A stretch of DNA of 64,000 nt from NCBI GenBank assembly GCA_013364255.1, contig CP054936.1, positions 2,944,853 to 3,008,852 on the forward strand, read 5' to 3'. Source of the stretch: Streptomyces seoulensis. GTDB taxonomy: Bacteria; Actinomycetota; Actinomycetes; Streptomycetales; Streptomycetaceae. Made by a program: the position numbers and the translations under genes. Under the pieces are notes generated by a model. It saw only the letters and a list, made by a program, of their open reading frames with translations, ran no database searches and was not told the origin of the DNA. Positions 1 through 8,827 of the stretch are shown one piece after another (the stretch's first letter is position 1; every line of letters starts with the position of its first letter).

Positions 1-870
1 TTCAGCGACGCGGACGGCGAGCTGCTGATCGTCCCGGAGAGCGGCGGGCTGCTGCTGCACACGGAGTTCGGACGGCTGCACGCCGAGCCGGGCGAGGTGG
101 CGCTGATCCCGCGCGGCGTGCGCTTCCGCGTCGAACTCCTCGACGCCACCGCGCGCGGCTACGTCTGCGAGAACTACGGCGCCGCCTTCCGCCTGCCCGA
201 CCTCGGCCCCATCGGCGCCAACGGCCTCGCCAACGCGCGGGACTTCCGCGCGCCGGTCGCCGCCTACGAGGACGCCGAGGGGCCGGTGGAGGTGGTGAAC
301 AAGTTCTGCGGCAACCTGTGGACCGCCACCTACGACCACTCCCCGCTCGACGTCGTCGCCTGGCACGGCAACTACCTGCCGTACGTCTACGACCTGCGCC
401 GCTTCAACGTGATCGGGACGATCTCCTACGACCACCCGGACCCGTCGATCTTCACGGTGCTCACCTCGCCGAGCGACACCCCGGGACTCGCCGGGGTGGA
501 CTTCGTGGTGTTCGCGCCGCGCTGGCTGGTGGGCGAGGACACCTTCCGGCCGCCGTACTTCCACCGGAACGTGATGAGCGAGTACATGGGCCTGATCGAG
601 GGCGCCTACGACGCGAAGGCGGAGGGCTTCGTGCCGGGCGGCGGCTCGCTGCACAACATGATGTCGGCGCACGGGCCGGACCGGGAGACCTTCGACCGGG
701 CGAGCGCGGCCGAGCTGCGGCCGCAGAAGATCGACGACGGGCTGGCGTTCATGTTCGAGACCCGCTGGCCGGTGACGCTGACCCCGCACGCGGCCCGCGC
801 CGACCATCTCCAGGGGGGCTACGACGACGTCTGGCAGGGCATGGAGCGGCACTTCCGCCCCGCGCGCTGA
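1..870 (+). CDS. hmgA: Homogentisate 1,2-dioxygenase (3' part; cut by window edge)
   Basis: Non-haem iron dioxygenase that opens homogentisate to maleylacetoacetate in tyrosine and phenylalanine breakdown. The frame is open from base 1, leaving 289 C-terminal residues against about 430-445 for the family, so the N-terminal third lies outside. The family block [12 protein letters not shown] followed by [16 protein letters not shown] is present. The likely iron ligands are all visible: His about 188 in PYFHRN, Glu about 194 in SEYMG, and His about 224 in SAHGPD. The GntR regulator 50 bp downstream on the same strand is a plausible local regulator. Identification is firm. Confidence 0.93.
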   Translation, partial: FSDADGELLIVPESGGLLLHTEFGRLHAEPGEVALIPRGVRFRVELLDATARGYVCENYGAAFRLPDLGPIGANGLANARDFRAPVAAYEDAEGPVEVVNKFCGNLWTATYDHSPLDVVAWHGNYLPYVYDLRRFNVIGTISYDHPDPSIFTVLTSPSDTPGLAGVDFVVFAPRWLVGEDTFRPPYFHRNVMSEYMGLIEGAYDAKAEGFVPGGGSLHNMMSAHGPDRETFDRASAAELRPQKIDDGLAFMFETRWPVTLTPHAARADHLQGGYDDVWQGMERHFRPAR

Positions 871-920
871 TCCCGGCCCCGACCTTGCACTGACCGGCCC
901 CTACCGGTACGGATGGCCCC

Positions 921-1670
921 GTGACCTCCTTCGCCCCGGATTCGATCGTCCTGAACCGCAAGCTGCCGCTGTGGTACCAGGTGTCGCAGTCGCTGCGCGC
1001 CTCGATCCTCGGCCGCTCGTCCCGCGATCCGCTGCGCCTGCCCACCGAGGAGCAGCTGGCCGGGCACTACGGGGTGAGCGTGCTGACCATGCGGCAGGCG
1101 CTGAAGGAGCTGGAGGACGAGGGGCTGATCAGCCGGCACCGGCGGCGCGGCACGTTCATCGAGCCCGCGGCGCTGCGCGGCGCGCCCGTGCGGCTGCTGG
1201 GCTCGGTGGACGCGATCGTGGCCCAGCAGTCGGGCATGACGACCGAGCTGCTGGCGCACGGCACGGCGCCGGTGCCCGCCGAACTCGCCGAGTTCTTCCC
1301 GGATCTCGGCGAGGTGGCGACGTACCACCGGCTGCGCGGCGACGAGAAGACCGGCGAGCCGACCAACCACGCCCGCAACTACGTCCGTCCGGAGCTGGCG
1401 CGGCGGATATCCCCGGGCGATCTGGTGCGCTGGCCGATGACCAAGGTGCTGCGGGACGTGGTGGGCGCGGACATCAGCCGGATCACGGACACCGTGGAGG
1501 CGCGGCTGGCCGACCCGGAGACCGCCCGGCTGCTCGACGTGCCGCTGCTCAGCCCGATCCTGCACTACACGGGCGTCACCTACGACACGGCGGGCCGCCC
1601 GCTGGACGTGGTGGTCATCCACTACCGCGGCGACCGCTTCTCGTTCACCGTCACCCTGGAGGCCACCTGA
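921..1670 (+). CDS. GntR family regulator, HutC/UTRA type
   Basis: Transcription factor of 249 residues starting at GTG. Residues about 12-85 form the winged helix-turn-helix, with the GntR pattern LPTEEQLAGHYGVS, VLTMRQALKELEDEGL and RRRGTFI. Residues about 100-245 fit the UTRA effector-binding domain and end in the typical HYRGDRFSFTVTLE strand. It lies directly downstream of homogentisate dioxygenase, so control of aromatic amino acid catabolism is a reasonable guess, but the effector cannot be read from sequence. The last codons and the stop lie in a tandem duplication (1650-1704). Confidence 0.85.
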   Translation: MTSFAPDSIVLNRKLPLWYQVSQSLRASILGRSSRDPLRLPTEEQLAGHYGVSVLTMRQALKELEDEGLISRHRRRGTFIEPAALRGAPVRLLGSVDAIVAQQSGMTTELLAHGTAPVPAELAEFFPDLGEVATYHRLRGDEKTGEPTNHARNYVRPELARRISPGDLVRWPMTKVLRDVVGADISRITDTVEARLADPETARLLDVPLLSPILHYTGVTYDTAGRPLDVVVIHYRGDRFSFTVTLEAT

Positions 1671-1704
1671 GCGCGCCGTCACCCGGAGGCCACCTGAGCG
1701 CGCC
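1650..1704. repeat. Tandem duplication spanning the GntR stop codon
   Basis: A 28-bp unit (1650-1677) is followed immediately by a 27-bp copy (1678-1704), identical except for one missing T. Both contain GGAGGCCACCTGAGCGCGCC, so the stop codon and downstream bases are duplicated. Only the first copy is translated. This looks like recent slippage or unequal exchange. Confidence 0.8.
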
Positions 1705-1750
1705 CCCGCCCCTTTCCCGCCCGAAGCGCGCAGGCCGTACGATTCCCGGC

Positions 1751-2917
1751 GTGCCGTACGACGACGACGCTCCGCCGCTGGCGGACCTCATGCCGTGGTC
1801 CGTCGCACCGCCGCGACTCGGGCGGGGCTGGCCGACGGCTCCCGACGACGCCTGTCTGCGGGCCCGCTGGGAGGCTCTGCTGCGGGCCGCGGGCGCGGAG
1901 CGGGCGGCCCTGTTCGAGCCGACGCGGGCGCGCACCGCGTACTCGGCCGTGGGCCAGCTGCCGGGCCGTCCGGGCGGCACGGAGAAGCTGATCCGGGCCT
2001 CGGGTCCATGCCCGGAGCCGGTGCGGGTGCTGGCGGCGCCCTTCGACGAGCGGTGGCTGATCCCCGACCACCGGCTGATCGACGCGGCCCGGCCGGAGCT
2101 GTGGCGGGTGGCGGACGCCCGGCAGGTGTTCGTGGTGGAGACGCCCGCCGCCCCGGGCGCCGGGCAGCCGCCGCTGCTGGCCACCTCGCTGGTCCCGCTG
2201 GTCCGCCCGGCCCGGATCCGCCCGCTGTACCGCCGCCCGGCGGGCCGGGAGCCGAATCTCGCGCCCGGTCTGCTGGAGCACCTGGCCGCCCGCCTCGGGC
2301 ACGCGCCCGCGCCCGAGGACGTGCTCGCCTGGACGCTGGCGGCGGCCCGGCTGTCGCCGGACGGCCCCGTCGTCCCGCTGACCGGGGACGCGGAGCGCTG
2401 GGCGGCCGGTGTGGCGGCGGGCCGCCGCGCCCTGTGGCTGATGCGGCGCGACGGCGAGCGCCCCAAGCTGCCCGGCGGCCGCCGCCCCTACGTCCGCGCC
2501 CCGCTGCCGCCCCGGCCGCTCGCCCTGCGCTACGACCGCGACGAAGAGGCCCTGTACCTCGACGAGGGCCGCGTCTCACCGGTGCCGGCGGCGGCCTGGG
2601 ACTTCGAGACCGGTTCCGGCCGGGTGCTGGAGCAGTGGTTCGCGGCCCGCACCGGGCCCGCCGGGGCGGACGGCCTCGCGGCGATCGGTCCGGCCGCCTG
2701 GCCGCAGGCGTGGACCTCCGAGCTGCTGGAGCTGATCACGATCCTGGCGCTGCTCGCCGAGGCCCGGCCCGAACCGCCGCAGGCGGTGCCCGACCCGGTC
2801 GGGGCCGCCGAGCTGCGGGCCGCGGGCGTGCTGCCGGCGCCGGAGTCCGCGCGCCGGCCGGCCACCGTCCTCGACCACCAGGAGGAGGGCCCCGAGGGCC
2901 AGTTCGCCCTGATCTGA
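1751..2917 (+). CDS. Type ISP restriction-modification C-terminal specificity-like protein
   Basis: Predicted 388-residue cytosolic protein from a GTG at 1751 (gene begins VPYDDDAPPLADLMPWS). I recognise it as resembling the C-terminal target-recognition domain of single-chain type ISP restriction-modification enzymes (LlaBIII type). Supporting features are WLIPDHRLIDAARPELWRV, the repeated region RPARIRPLYRRPAG, and the closing segment with YDRDEEALYLDEGRVSPV, WDFETGSGRVLEQWF and QAWTSELLELITILAL. No helicase, nuclease or methyltransferase domain is encoded next to it, so this is a stand-alone domain rather than a complete enzyme. A role in DNA recognition is inference; it may have been co-opted. 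The gene is convergent with the TetR gene 28 bp downstream. Confidence 0.6.
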   Translation: MPYDDDAPPLADLMPWSVAPPRLGRGWPTAPDDACLRARWEALLRAAGAERAALFEPTRARTAYSAVGQLPGRPGGTEKLIRASGPCPEPVRVLAAPFDERWLIPDHRLIDAARPELWRVADARQVFVVETPAAPGAGQPPLLATSLVPLVRPARIRPLYRRPAGREPNLAPGLLEHLAARLGHAPAPEDVLAWTLAAARLSPDGPVVPLTGDAERWAAGVAAGRRALWLMRRDGERPKLPGGRRPYVRAPLPPRPLALRYDRDEEALYLDEGRVSPVPAAAWDFETGSGRVLEQWFAARTGPAGADGLAAIGPAAWPQAWTSELLELITILALLAEARPEPPQAVPDPVGAAELRAAGVLPAPESARRPATVLDHQEEGPEGQFALI

Positions 2918-2945
2918 GGGCGTCCCCGGCGCGGCGCCGCGCGCC

Positions 2946-3659
2946 TCAGCCGCGCGGTGCGAAGCCGTCCAGCACCCGCGTCACCGCCCGTTCGAACACC
3001 GCCTCCAGGTCGATGGGGCCGGCGTCCTCGGTGAAGGCCGCCGCCAGGCGCGGGTAGGCGCCGGTGGCGACCCGGCCGCCCAGGTAGGCGATCCGCACGG
3101 CGGTCTCCTCCGCCTCCGACCAGGGCAGGGAGCGGGTGCGCTCGGCGGTGGCCAGCTCGTTGGAGACGTACATGGTCACCACGGCGTTGAGCATGGCGAT
3201 CAGTTCCATCTTGGTGCCGGAGGACGCCTCCAGGGGGTCCAGGCAGGTCAGGCAGTGCTCCAGATAGCGCAGGGCGTTGGGGCTGAAGCCGTAGATCCCG
3301 GACATCAGGCGGGGCAGCCAGGTGTGACGGCGCATCAGCTCGCGTGACTGGTGCGCGACCCGGCGCAGGTCGGCGCGCCAGTCGCCGCTCGGCTCCCACA
3401 GCTCGTGCTCGCCGCTGACGGCGTCCACCATCAGCTCGTACAGGTCCTCCTTGCGGGGGACGTAGTTGTACAGCGACATGGTGCCGCAGCCCAGTTCGGC
3501 GGCGACGTGCCGCATCGAGACCGCGTCCAGACCGCCGGCGTCGGCGATCCGCACGGCCGCCGCGGCGACGTCGGCGCGCGTGTACGCGGGCTTCGGGCCC
3601 CGGCCGGTCCGCTCCGGACGGGCCCAGATCACTTCGGGTCGGGCCGTACGGCCGGCCAT
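2946..3659 (-). CDS. TetR family regulator (TetR_C type)
   Basis: Repressor of 237 residues. The N-terminal helix-turn-helix lies at about 25-75 (TRADVAAAAVRIADAGG, then VSMRHVAAELGCGTMSLYNYV). The remainder fits the tetracycline-repressor-type C-terminal domain. It is divergent from an ABC drug-efflux pair, with only 64 bp between the two starts, and a 17-bp palindrome sits between them. The usual arrangement is that the regulator represses both itself and the exporter until a ligand binds. The ligand is unknown. Confidence 0.88.
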   Translation of the reverse strand: MAGRTARPEVIWARPERTGRGPKPAYTRADVAAAAVRIADAGGLDAVSMRHVAAELGCGTMSLYNYVPRKEDLYELMVDAVSGEHELWEPSGDWRADLRRVAHQSRELMRRHTWLPRLMSGIYGFSPNALRYLEHCLTCLDPLEASSGTKMELIAMLNAVVTMYVSNELATAERTRSLPWSEAEETAVRIAYLGGRVATGAYPRLAAAFTEDAGPIDLEAVFERAVTRVLDGFAPRG

Positions 3660-3688
3660 GGTTCACCACCTCGCCCCACCATCGTAGT

Positions 3689-3705
3689 TACGTACGGCGT
3701 ACGTA
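3689..3705. promoter_or_regulatory. Palindromic operator of the TetR/ABC divergon
   Basis: TACGTACG-G-CGTACGTA is a perfect 8+1+8 inverted repeat midway between the divergent tetR and ABC transporter genes. A further TACGTACG half-site lies at 3732-3739, inside codons 3-6 of the ATPase gene. Position and symmetry make it the likely TetR operator. Confidence 0.7.
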
Positions 3706-3723
3706 GTGCGCTATGGTCGGGCC

Positions 3724-4677
3724 ATGACTTCTACGTACGCTGTACTGAGTGAAGGTCTGGAGAAACGGTTCGGTCGGGTCCATGCCGTGCGCGGCCTGGA
3801 CCTGGCGGTCGCCGAGGGCACGGTCTGCGGGGTGCTCGGGCCCAACGGCGCCGGCAAGACGACGGCCGTGCGGCTGCTGACCACGCTGCTGCGGCCGGAC
3901 GCGGGCTCGGCCCGGGTGGCCGGGTTCGACCTGGTGCGCGAGCCGGCCGCCGTGCGCCGCGCGATCGGGGTGACCGGCCAGGACACCTCCGTCGACGTGG
4001 ACCTCACCGGTCGGCAGAACCTGCGGCTGTTCGCCCGGCTGCACCGCGTGCCGGACCCGGCGGCGCGCGCCGACGAGCTGCTGGAGCGGTTCGGCCTCAC
4101 CGAGGCCGCCGGGCGGTGCGCCTCGGCCTACTCGGGCGGGATGCGCCGCCGGCTGGACCTGGCGGCCAGTCTGCTGCGCCGGCCCGCCGTGCTGTTCCTG
4201 GACGAGCCGACCACCGGCCTCGACCCGGCCAGCCGCAACCGCATCCGGGAGGCCGTGCGCGAGCTGAAGGAGCGGGGCACCACGGTGGTGCTGACCACCC
4301 AGTACCTGGAGGAGGCCGACCAGCTGGCCGACGACATCGCCGTGGTGGACCGCGGGCGGGTCGCGCACACCGGCTCCCCGGCCCGGCTCAAGGCGCTGAT
4401 CGGCACGCACGCCGAGGCCGTCCTCGCCGACGCCGCCGAGCTGCCGCGGGCGGCGGCCGTGCTGGACCGGCTCACCGGCGCGCGACCGGTGCTCGACCAC
4501 GAGCGGGCCACCGTCGGCGCGGTCTGCGCCGACCCGACGCTCACCCTGCCCCGGCTGGTGCGCGAACTCGACGCGGCGGGCGTGCTGCTGCTCGACGCCC
4601 GCCTCCGGCCGCCCACCCTGGACGACGTCTTCCTCCGGCTGACCGGAGACGCCCCCGTGAAGGAGATCGCGGCATGA
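3724..4677 (+). CDS. DrrA-like ABC exporter ATPase
   Basis: Nucleotide-binding subunit of an ABC-2 drug exporter, 317 residues from ATG 3724. This start is preferred over the in-frame GTG at 3706, which abuts the palindrome. Walker A is GPNGAGKTT (39-47), the signature is YSGGMRRRL (about 136-144), Walker B is LFLDEPTTGLDP (about 157-168), and TTQYLEEADQLAD covers the switch region. The C-terminal 80 residues match the daunorubicin-resistance ATPase extension. The gene overlaps the permease by ATGA, so the two are translationally coupled. The exported compound is unknown; resistance or export of a lipophilic molecule is the family role. Confidence 0.92.
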   Translation: MTSTYAVLSEGLEKRFGRVHAVRGLDLAVAEGTVCGVLGPNGAGKTTAVRLLTTLLRPDAGSARVAGFDLVREPAAVRRAIGVTGQDTSVDVDLTGRQNLRLFARLHRVPDPAARADELLERFGLTEAAGRCASAYSGGMRRRLDLAASLLRRPAVLFLDEPTTGLDPASRNRIREAVRELKERGTTVVLTTQYLEEADQLADDIAVVDRGRVAHTGSPARLKALIGTHAEAVLADAAELPRAAAVLDRLTGARPVLDHERATVGAVCADPTLTLPRLVRELDAAGVLLLDARLRPPTLDDVFLRLTGDAPVKEIAA

Positions 4678-5456
4678 GCGCGCTCGCGTACGACGGCCTG
4701 GCGATGACGGGCCGGCAGCTGCGCCGGGTCCGCAACAACCCGGGCCTGGCGATCCTGACCCAGATCATGCCCATCAACATGCTGCTGTTCTTCGGCTACG
4801 TCTTCGGCAGCGCGCTGGCGATGCCCGGCCGGGAGTACCGCGCCTTCCTGGTGCCCGGGCTGCTGGCGGCGACGGCGGCGGGCGGCGTCATGACGGGGAT
4901 GTTCCAGGCGGCGCAGGACACGCACCGGGGCGTGGCGGACCGTTTCCGCGCCATGCCGGTGAGCCGGGCGGCGGTGCCGCTCGGGCAGGCGGCGGCCGAC
5001 CTGGTCGTCACCGCGCTCGGCACGGTGCCGCTGCTGCTGGTCGGGCTGGCGGTGGGCTGGCGGATCGAGGGCGGCGCGGTGCGGGCGCTGGGCGCGGTGG
5101 CCCTGCTGCTGCTGTTCCGCTTCGCGTGCACCTGGGCCGGCATCCTGCTGGGGCTCCTCTCGCGCAGCGAGGAGGCGGCCGGTCAGCTGGGCGCGTCCAC
5201 GTTCGTCCTGCCGCTGCTGTCCAACGCCTACATCCCCACCGGCAACCTCGCCGGCTGGCTGCGCGCCCTGGCCGAGTGGAACCCGATCAGCGCGGTCACG
5301 TCCGCCCTGCGCGGCCTGTTCGGCGGCTCCCCCGTCCCGCACGGCGCCGCCTGGCCGGTGGCGCACCCGGTCGCCGGAACGCTGGCCTGGAGCGTCCTGC
5401 TGATCGCGCTGTGCGCGCCCCTGGCCGTGCGCCGGTACGCGCGCGGCGAGCGCTGA
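4674..5456 (+). CDS. ABC-2 type transporter permease (DrrB-like)
   Basis: Membrane subunit of 260 residues partnered with the preceding ATPase. About six membrane segments are visible: around LTQIMPINMLLFFGYVFGS, FLVPGLLAATAAGGVM, VTALGTVPLLLVGLAV, LGAVALLLLFRF, FVLPLLSNAYIPTGN and LAWSVLLIALCAPLAV. The conserved cytoplasmic loop RGVADRFRAMPVSRAAVPLG and the signature AEWNPISAVTSALRGLFG are both typical of DrrB proteins. The start overlaps the ATPase stop by four bases. The region 5481-5520 just downstream carries a short imperfect repeat of gccgacgaggccggggg. Confidence 0.9.
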   Translation: MSALAYDGLAMTGRQLRRVRNNPGLAILTQIMPINMLLFFGYVFGSALAMPGREYRAFLVPGLLAATAAGGVMTGMFQAAQDTHRGVADRFRAMPVSRAAVPLGQAAADLVVTALGTVPLLLVGLAVGWRIEGGAVRALGAVALLLLFRFACTWAGILLGLLSRSEEAAGQLGASTFVLPLLSNAYIPTGNLAGWLRALAEWNPISAVTSALRGLFGGSPVPHGAAWPVAHPVAGTLAWSVLLIALCAPLAVRRYARGER

Positions 5457-5554
5457 GCCGCGGCCCGCCGGGGCGGACACCGCCGACGAGGCCGGGGGAC
5501 GCTGCCGACGAGGCCGGGGGCGGGCGCTGCTGACAAGGCGGGCGCGCGCGGGCC

Positions 5555-6763
5555 ATGATCCAGCGCATGGACCAGCTTCCCCCGCCCCTGGAGGGCATCA
5601 CCGTCGTCGCCGTCGAACAGGCCGTCTCGGCCCCCTTCGCCACCCGGCAGCTCGCCGATCTCGGCGCCCGGGTGATCAAGGTCGAGCGGATCGACGGCGG
5701 CGACTTCGCACGCGGCTACGACACCGCGGCCGGCGGTCTCGCCTCCCACTTCGTGTGGTGCAACCGCGGCAAGGAGTCGATAGCGCTGGACCTGAAGGAC
5801 CCGCGGGGCCTGGCGGTGGTGCGGCGGCTGGTCGCGGACGCGGACGTGTTCGTGCAGAACCTCGCCCAGGGCGCCGCCGCCCGGCTGGGCCTGGACGCGG
5901 CCGCCCTGTGCGCCGCGCACCCGCGGCTGATCGCCGTGGACATCTCGGGCTACGGCGCGGGCGGCCCGTACGCGGACAAGCGGGCGTACGACATGCTCGT
6001 GCAGTGCGAGGCCGGGCTGGTGTCGGTGACCGGGACGCCCGGGCAGCCGGTGAAGGCGGGCATCCCGGCGGCGGACGTCGCGGCGGCCATGTACGCCTTC
6101 TCGGGGGTGCTGGCCGCGCTGGTGCGGCGCGGCACGACCGGGCGGGGCGGGCCGGTGGAGGTGTCGATGCTGGAGGCGCTGGCCGAGTGGATGGGGCATC
6201 CGCTGCACCACGCGATGCACGGCGGGAGCGCCCCGGCGCGCACCGGCCTCGCGCACGCCGTGATCGCGCCCTACGACGCGTACGGCACGGCGGACGGCGG
6301 GCGGGTGCTGCTGTCGGTGCAGAACGACCGGGAGTGGCGCCGACTCGCCGAACAGGTGCTGGAGCGGCCGGAGTTGGCTCGTGACCCGGCGTTCGCGACG
6401 AACGCGGCGCGGGTGGAGCGCCGGGAGCGCGTGGACGAACTGGTCGGCGAGGCGCTGGGCGCGCTGGGCGCCGACGAGGCGCAGGCGCGGCTGGAGGGCG
6501 CGGGAATCGCCTGCGCGCGCCTGCGGGACGTGCACGAGGTGGCCGGGCATCCGCAGCTGGCGGCGCGGGAGCGGTGGCGGGAGGTGGGGACGCCGGCCGG
6601 GCCGCTCCGGGCGCTGCTGCCGCCGATCACCCTGCCGGGCGGGGCCGAGGCGCGGATGGGGGACGTACCCGCGCTGGGGCAGCACACCGAGGCGCTGCTG
6701 CGAGCCGTAGGGATACCGGACGACGAGATCGCGGCGTTGCGCCGGGGCGGGGTGGTGGCCTGA
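5555..6763 (+). CDS. CaiB/BaiF family (class III) CoA-transferase
   Basis: Formyl-CoA-transferase-type enzyme of 402 residues (398 if the second ATG at 5567 is used; neither has a clear ribosome site). It opens with LEGITVVAVEQAVSAPFATRQLADLGARVIKVER, the family nucleotide-binding start. NRGKESIALDLKDPRGL follows, and the likely catalytic Asp146 lies in KRAYDMLVQ. The family moves CoA between carboxylic acids through an aspartyl-CoA intermediate. The specific substrate cannot be inferred: no dehydrogenase or ligase partner is adjacent. Length and domain coverage are complete. Confidence 0.9.
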   Translation: MIQRMDQLPPPLEGITVVAVEQAVSAPFATRQLADLGARVIKVERIDGGDFARGYDTAAGGLASHFVWCNRGKESIALDLKDPRGLAVVRRLVADADVFVQNLAQGAAARLGLDAAALCAAHPRLIAVDISGYGAGGPYADKRAYDMLVQCEAGLVSVTGTPGQPVKAGIPAADVAAAMYAFSGVLAALVRRGTTGRGGPVEVSMLEALAEWMGHPLHHAMHGGSAPARTGLAHAVIAPYDAYGTADGGRVLLSVQNDREWRRLAEQVLERPELARDPAFATNAARVERRERVDELVGEALGALGADEAQARLEGAGIACARLRDVHEVAGHPQLAARERWREVGTPAGPLRALLPPITLPGGAEARMGDVPALGQHTEALLRAVGIPDDEIAALRRGGVVA

Positions 6764-6839
6764 TCGCGGACGGCCCGATCACGGATGCCGCCGAGCGGCT
6801 CCGGGGACGCCGGGACGTCTCCGGAGGGCGCCGGCGCGG

Positions 6840-7109
6840 TCAGCGACCGCCGAACAGCGAGCGGCGCAGCCGGCGCAGGGGCGCGAACAGCGACACCCGG
6901 CTCACCCGTGCGCCCCTGCCCGTGCGGTCGTGCGCGGTGTCACGCGCGGTCAGCTCGCGCATCAGCAAGGTCGCCTCGGCCGCTTCGCGCTGCGGGATGG
7001 CAGGGCCGCCCAGCACCGCGAGATGGCGGTCGAGACGCGAGCTGGTCGCGCTGCTGCCGCAGGTGATCGCAGGGACCCTCGCCCTGCTGCGCACTGTTAT
7101 CTGCTCCAT
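6840..7109 (-). CDS. Small conserved-looking protein of unknown function
   Basis: Possible 89-residue gene starting at ATG 7109, preceded by GGGGAG four bases upstream. This ribosome site favours it over an in-frame ATG 12 bp earlier. Codon third positions are mostly G/C as in true genes here. The protein is basic and soluble, with a middle segment VLGGPAIPQREAAEATLLMR and an Arg-rich C-terminus ending RRLRRSLFGGR. No domain is recognised. The C-terminal Arg-rich amphipathic stretch could bind membrane or nucleic acid, but that is only a suggestion. It stands alone between a CoA-transferase and a lipase. Confidence 0.55.
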   Translation of the reverse strand: MEQITVRSRARVPAITCGSSATSSRLDRHLAVLGGPAIPQREAAEATLLMRELTARDTAHDRTGRGARVSRVSLFAPLRRLRRSLFGGR

Positions 7110-7690
7110 GTCACTCCCCACCCGTACGAGTCCACCCGGCCCGGGCAGAGTAACTCTATCTCCCCATGGGGGCTTGCGGGTATCGCGGTCACAGGATTCA
7201 CCTTCCCCGTAAGGGTGTTGACGACTACTCTCCGAATCCGACCGATTTCACGGCGAGTTGGACAATCGGCTGGCCGTCGGGCCGGGCCGGCCCCTCTTAG
7301 GGTTCCACGGTTACGGCCAGTGATGCCGCCGAGTTGGCGTGGCCGGCGACGGCCGGAGGCGGGTCGCCCGCGGAAAGTCCGCGGCGAATCCGCCAGGAGC
7401 CCGCGAGAAGCCCGCGAGAAGCCCGGGGGATCGCGGTGGTGCGCCGGGGCGCACGGCCCGGAGCCGGGGCGCTCTGCCACGCGGTGGAGCCGGGCGCCCG
7501 CTCAGGGTGAGCGCCGTGCGCCCCACACGGGCGGAAGCGATCACTCCGATACGGCGGCCCGGACGTCGCCGTCGGCGGCGGCCCGGGCATCCGGCCGAAC
7601 GTCCGTCCGGGCGTCGGCGGTGGCGTGAACGTGGGCCATCTCACGTGGCCCGTCCCGCCGTGCGCCGGGCGGGAGTTCGGCCGCGAAGCG
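7110..7690. other. Gene-poor region
   Basis: About 580 bp without a convincing gene; open frames here are Arg/Pro-rich shadows. The first 150 bp are less GC-rich than their surroundings and probably hold the promoter of the small minus-strand gene. Two TTGAC-like hexamers occur on the plus strand (near 7217 and 7257) but neither has a good partner hexamer. I see nothing else. Confidence 0.5.
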
Positions 7691-7722
7691 AAACGGAGAC
7701 CCCGGGTGCGGGGTCTCCGTCT
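7691..7722 (-). terminator. Rho-independent terminator of the SGNH lipase gene
   Basis: ACGGAGACCCC (7693-7703) pairs perfectly with GGGGTCTCCGT (7710-7720) around a six-base loop. On the minus strand the stem is followed by TTTCGCTTCG. It lies 30 bp past the lipase stop. Confidence 0.8.
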
Positions 7723-7752
7723 CGTGCGCCGGACGCGGGGCCGCCGGGTGGA

Positions 7753-8562
7753 TCAGGCGGCGTTGGTGAGGACCGGGAGGTAGGCGCCGGCCTGGCCGTC
7801 GGCCGTCGGGTGGTAGGACTCGCCGATGTCGAGCCAGTTGACGCTGTGCAGCCAGGAGTCGCCGGAGCAGATCTCGTGTCCGGTGAAGGGGGTGCGCACG
7901 TCGCCGAAGGCGAAGCCGTGGTTGGCGGCGGCCTTGGCGATGGTGCTGTTCATGAGGTCGGAGGCGCCGTTGATGGCGGAGCGCTTGGTGTCGGACAGGC
8001 CGAGGCAGACCTGGCCGATCTGGTAGAAGCGCGGGTAGCCGATGACGACCACGCGGGCGGAGGGCGCCTTGCTGCGGATCACCGAGTAGAGGTTGTCGAG
8101 CTTGCCGGGAAGCGTCGAGGTGACGTACGACCGGGCGGTGTTGATGCGGGAGACGCAGGTGCTGTCGGACGAGGTCACACAGGTCGTCATGACGTCGGCG
8201 AAGCCGGCGTCGTTGCCGCCGATGGTGAGGGAGACCAGGGACGTGGCGGAGTTGAGCGACCCGAGCTGGTTGGCGAGGACGTCGTCGGTCTTGGCGCCCG
8301 AACAGGCGGTGAAGGAGAACGACGAGGGGGCGTGCGCGGCGTTCCAGAGGTAGGGGTACGCCTTGGTGCTGCGGTCGCAGTCGCCGCTGGAGCTGATGTA
8401 GCTGCCGGCGCCCACGCCCGAGGAGTAGGAGTCGCCGAGGGCCACGTATCCGCCTGCGGCCGCGCCCTGTTGGGACGCCTGCGCGGCGGCCGCTCCGGTC
8501 AGGGCCAGGCCGGCGGCGAGGAGAAGCGAGCTGACACGGGCGGCGATGCGGAAACGTCTCAT
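7753..8562 (-). CDS. Secreted SGNH/GDSL lipase
   Basis: Secreted ester/lipid hydrolase of 269 residues, closely matching the Streptomyces rimosus GDSL lipase type. The start at 8562 is chosen because GGGAGG lies six bases upstream and a clean signal peptide follows (basic MRRFRIAARV, hydrophobic core, AQAS near residue 30). Catalytic Ser45 is in ALGDSYSSG, block III is TIGGNDAGFAD, and catalytic His251 is in SYHPTADGQ. Six cysteines outside the signal fit three disulfides. It is monocistronic with its own terminator. It probably acts on extracellular lipids or esters. Confidence 0.93.
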   Translation of the reverse strand: MRRFRIAARVSSLLLAAGLALTGAAAAQASQQGAAAGGYVALGDSYSSGVGAGSYISSSGDCDRSTKAYPYLWNAAHAPSSFSFTACSGAKTDDVLANQLGSLNSATSLVSLTIGGNDAGFADVMTTCVTSSDSTCVSRINTARSYVTSTLPGKLDNLYSVIRSKAPSARVVVIGYPRFYQIGQVCLGLSDTKRSAINGASDLMNSTIAKAAANHGFAFGDVRTPFTGHEICSGDSWLHSVNWLDIGESYHPTADGQAGAYLPVLTNAA

Positions 8563-8827
8563 GGAACCCTCCCTGTAGCAGGATCTCTGCGTCAACTGTG
8601 ATACCGGCTACGCGCGTTGACAGGAAGTGTTCATGCCAAAAATTCTCCGGCGTTCAACTGCGGCGAGGGGCTCCGTACAGATGTCCGACACTCCGTCAGC
8701 AAGCCGCGGCGAGCGGGTTTCGTGAGCCGGGAGCCACCCTCACGGGTGGTGGGTGCGTCTTGACGGCCCCGCGCGACTGCGCGACATTGAAGCCCGGCAT
8801 CCGGCGCTTCGGGGGGCAAAGTCGCCC

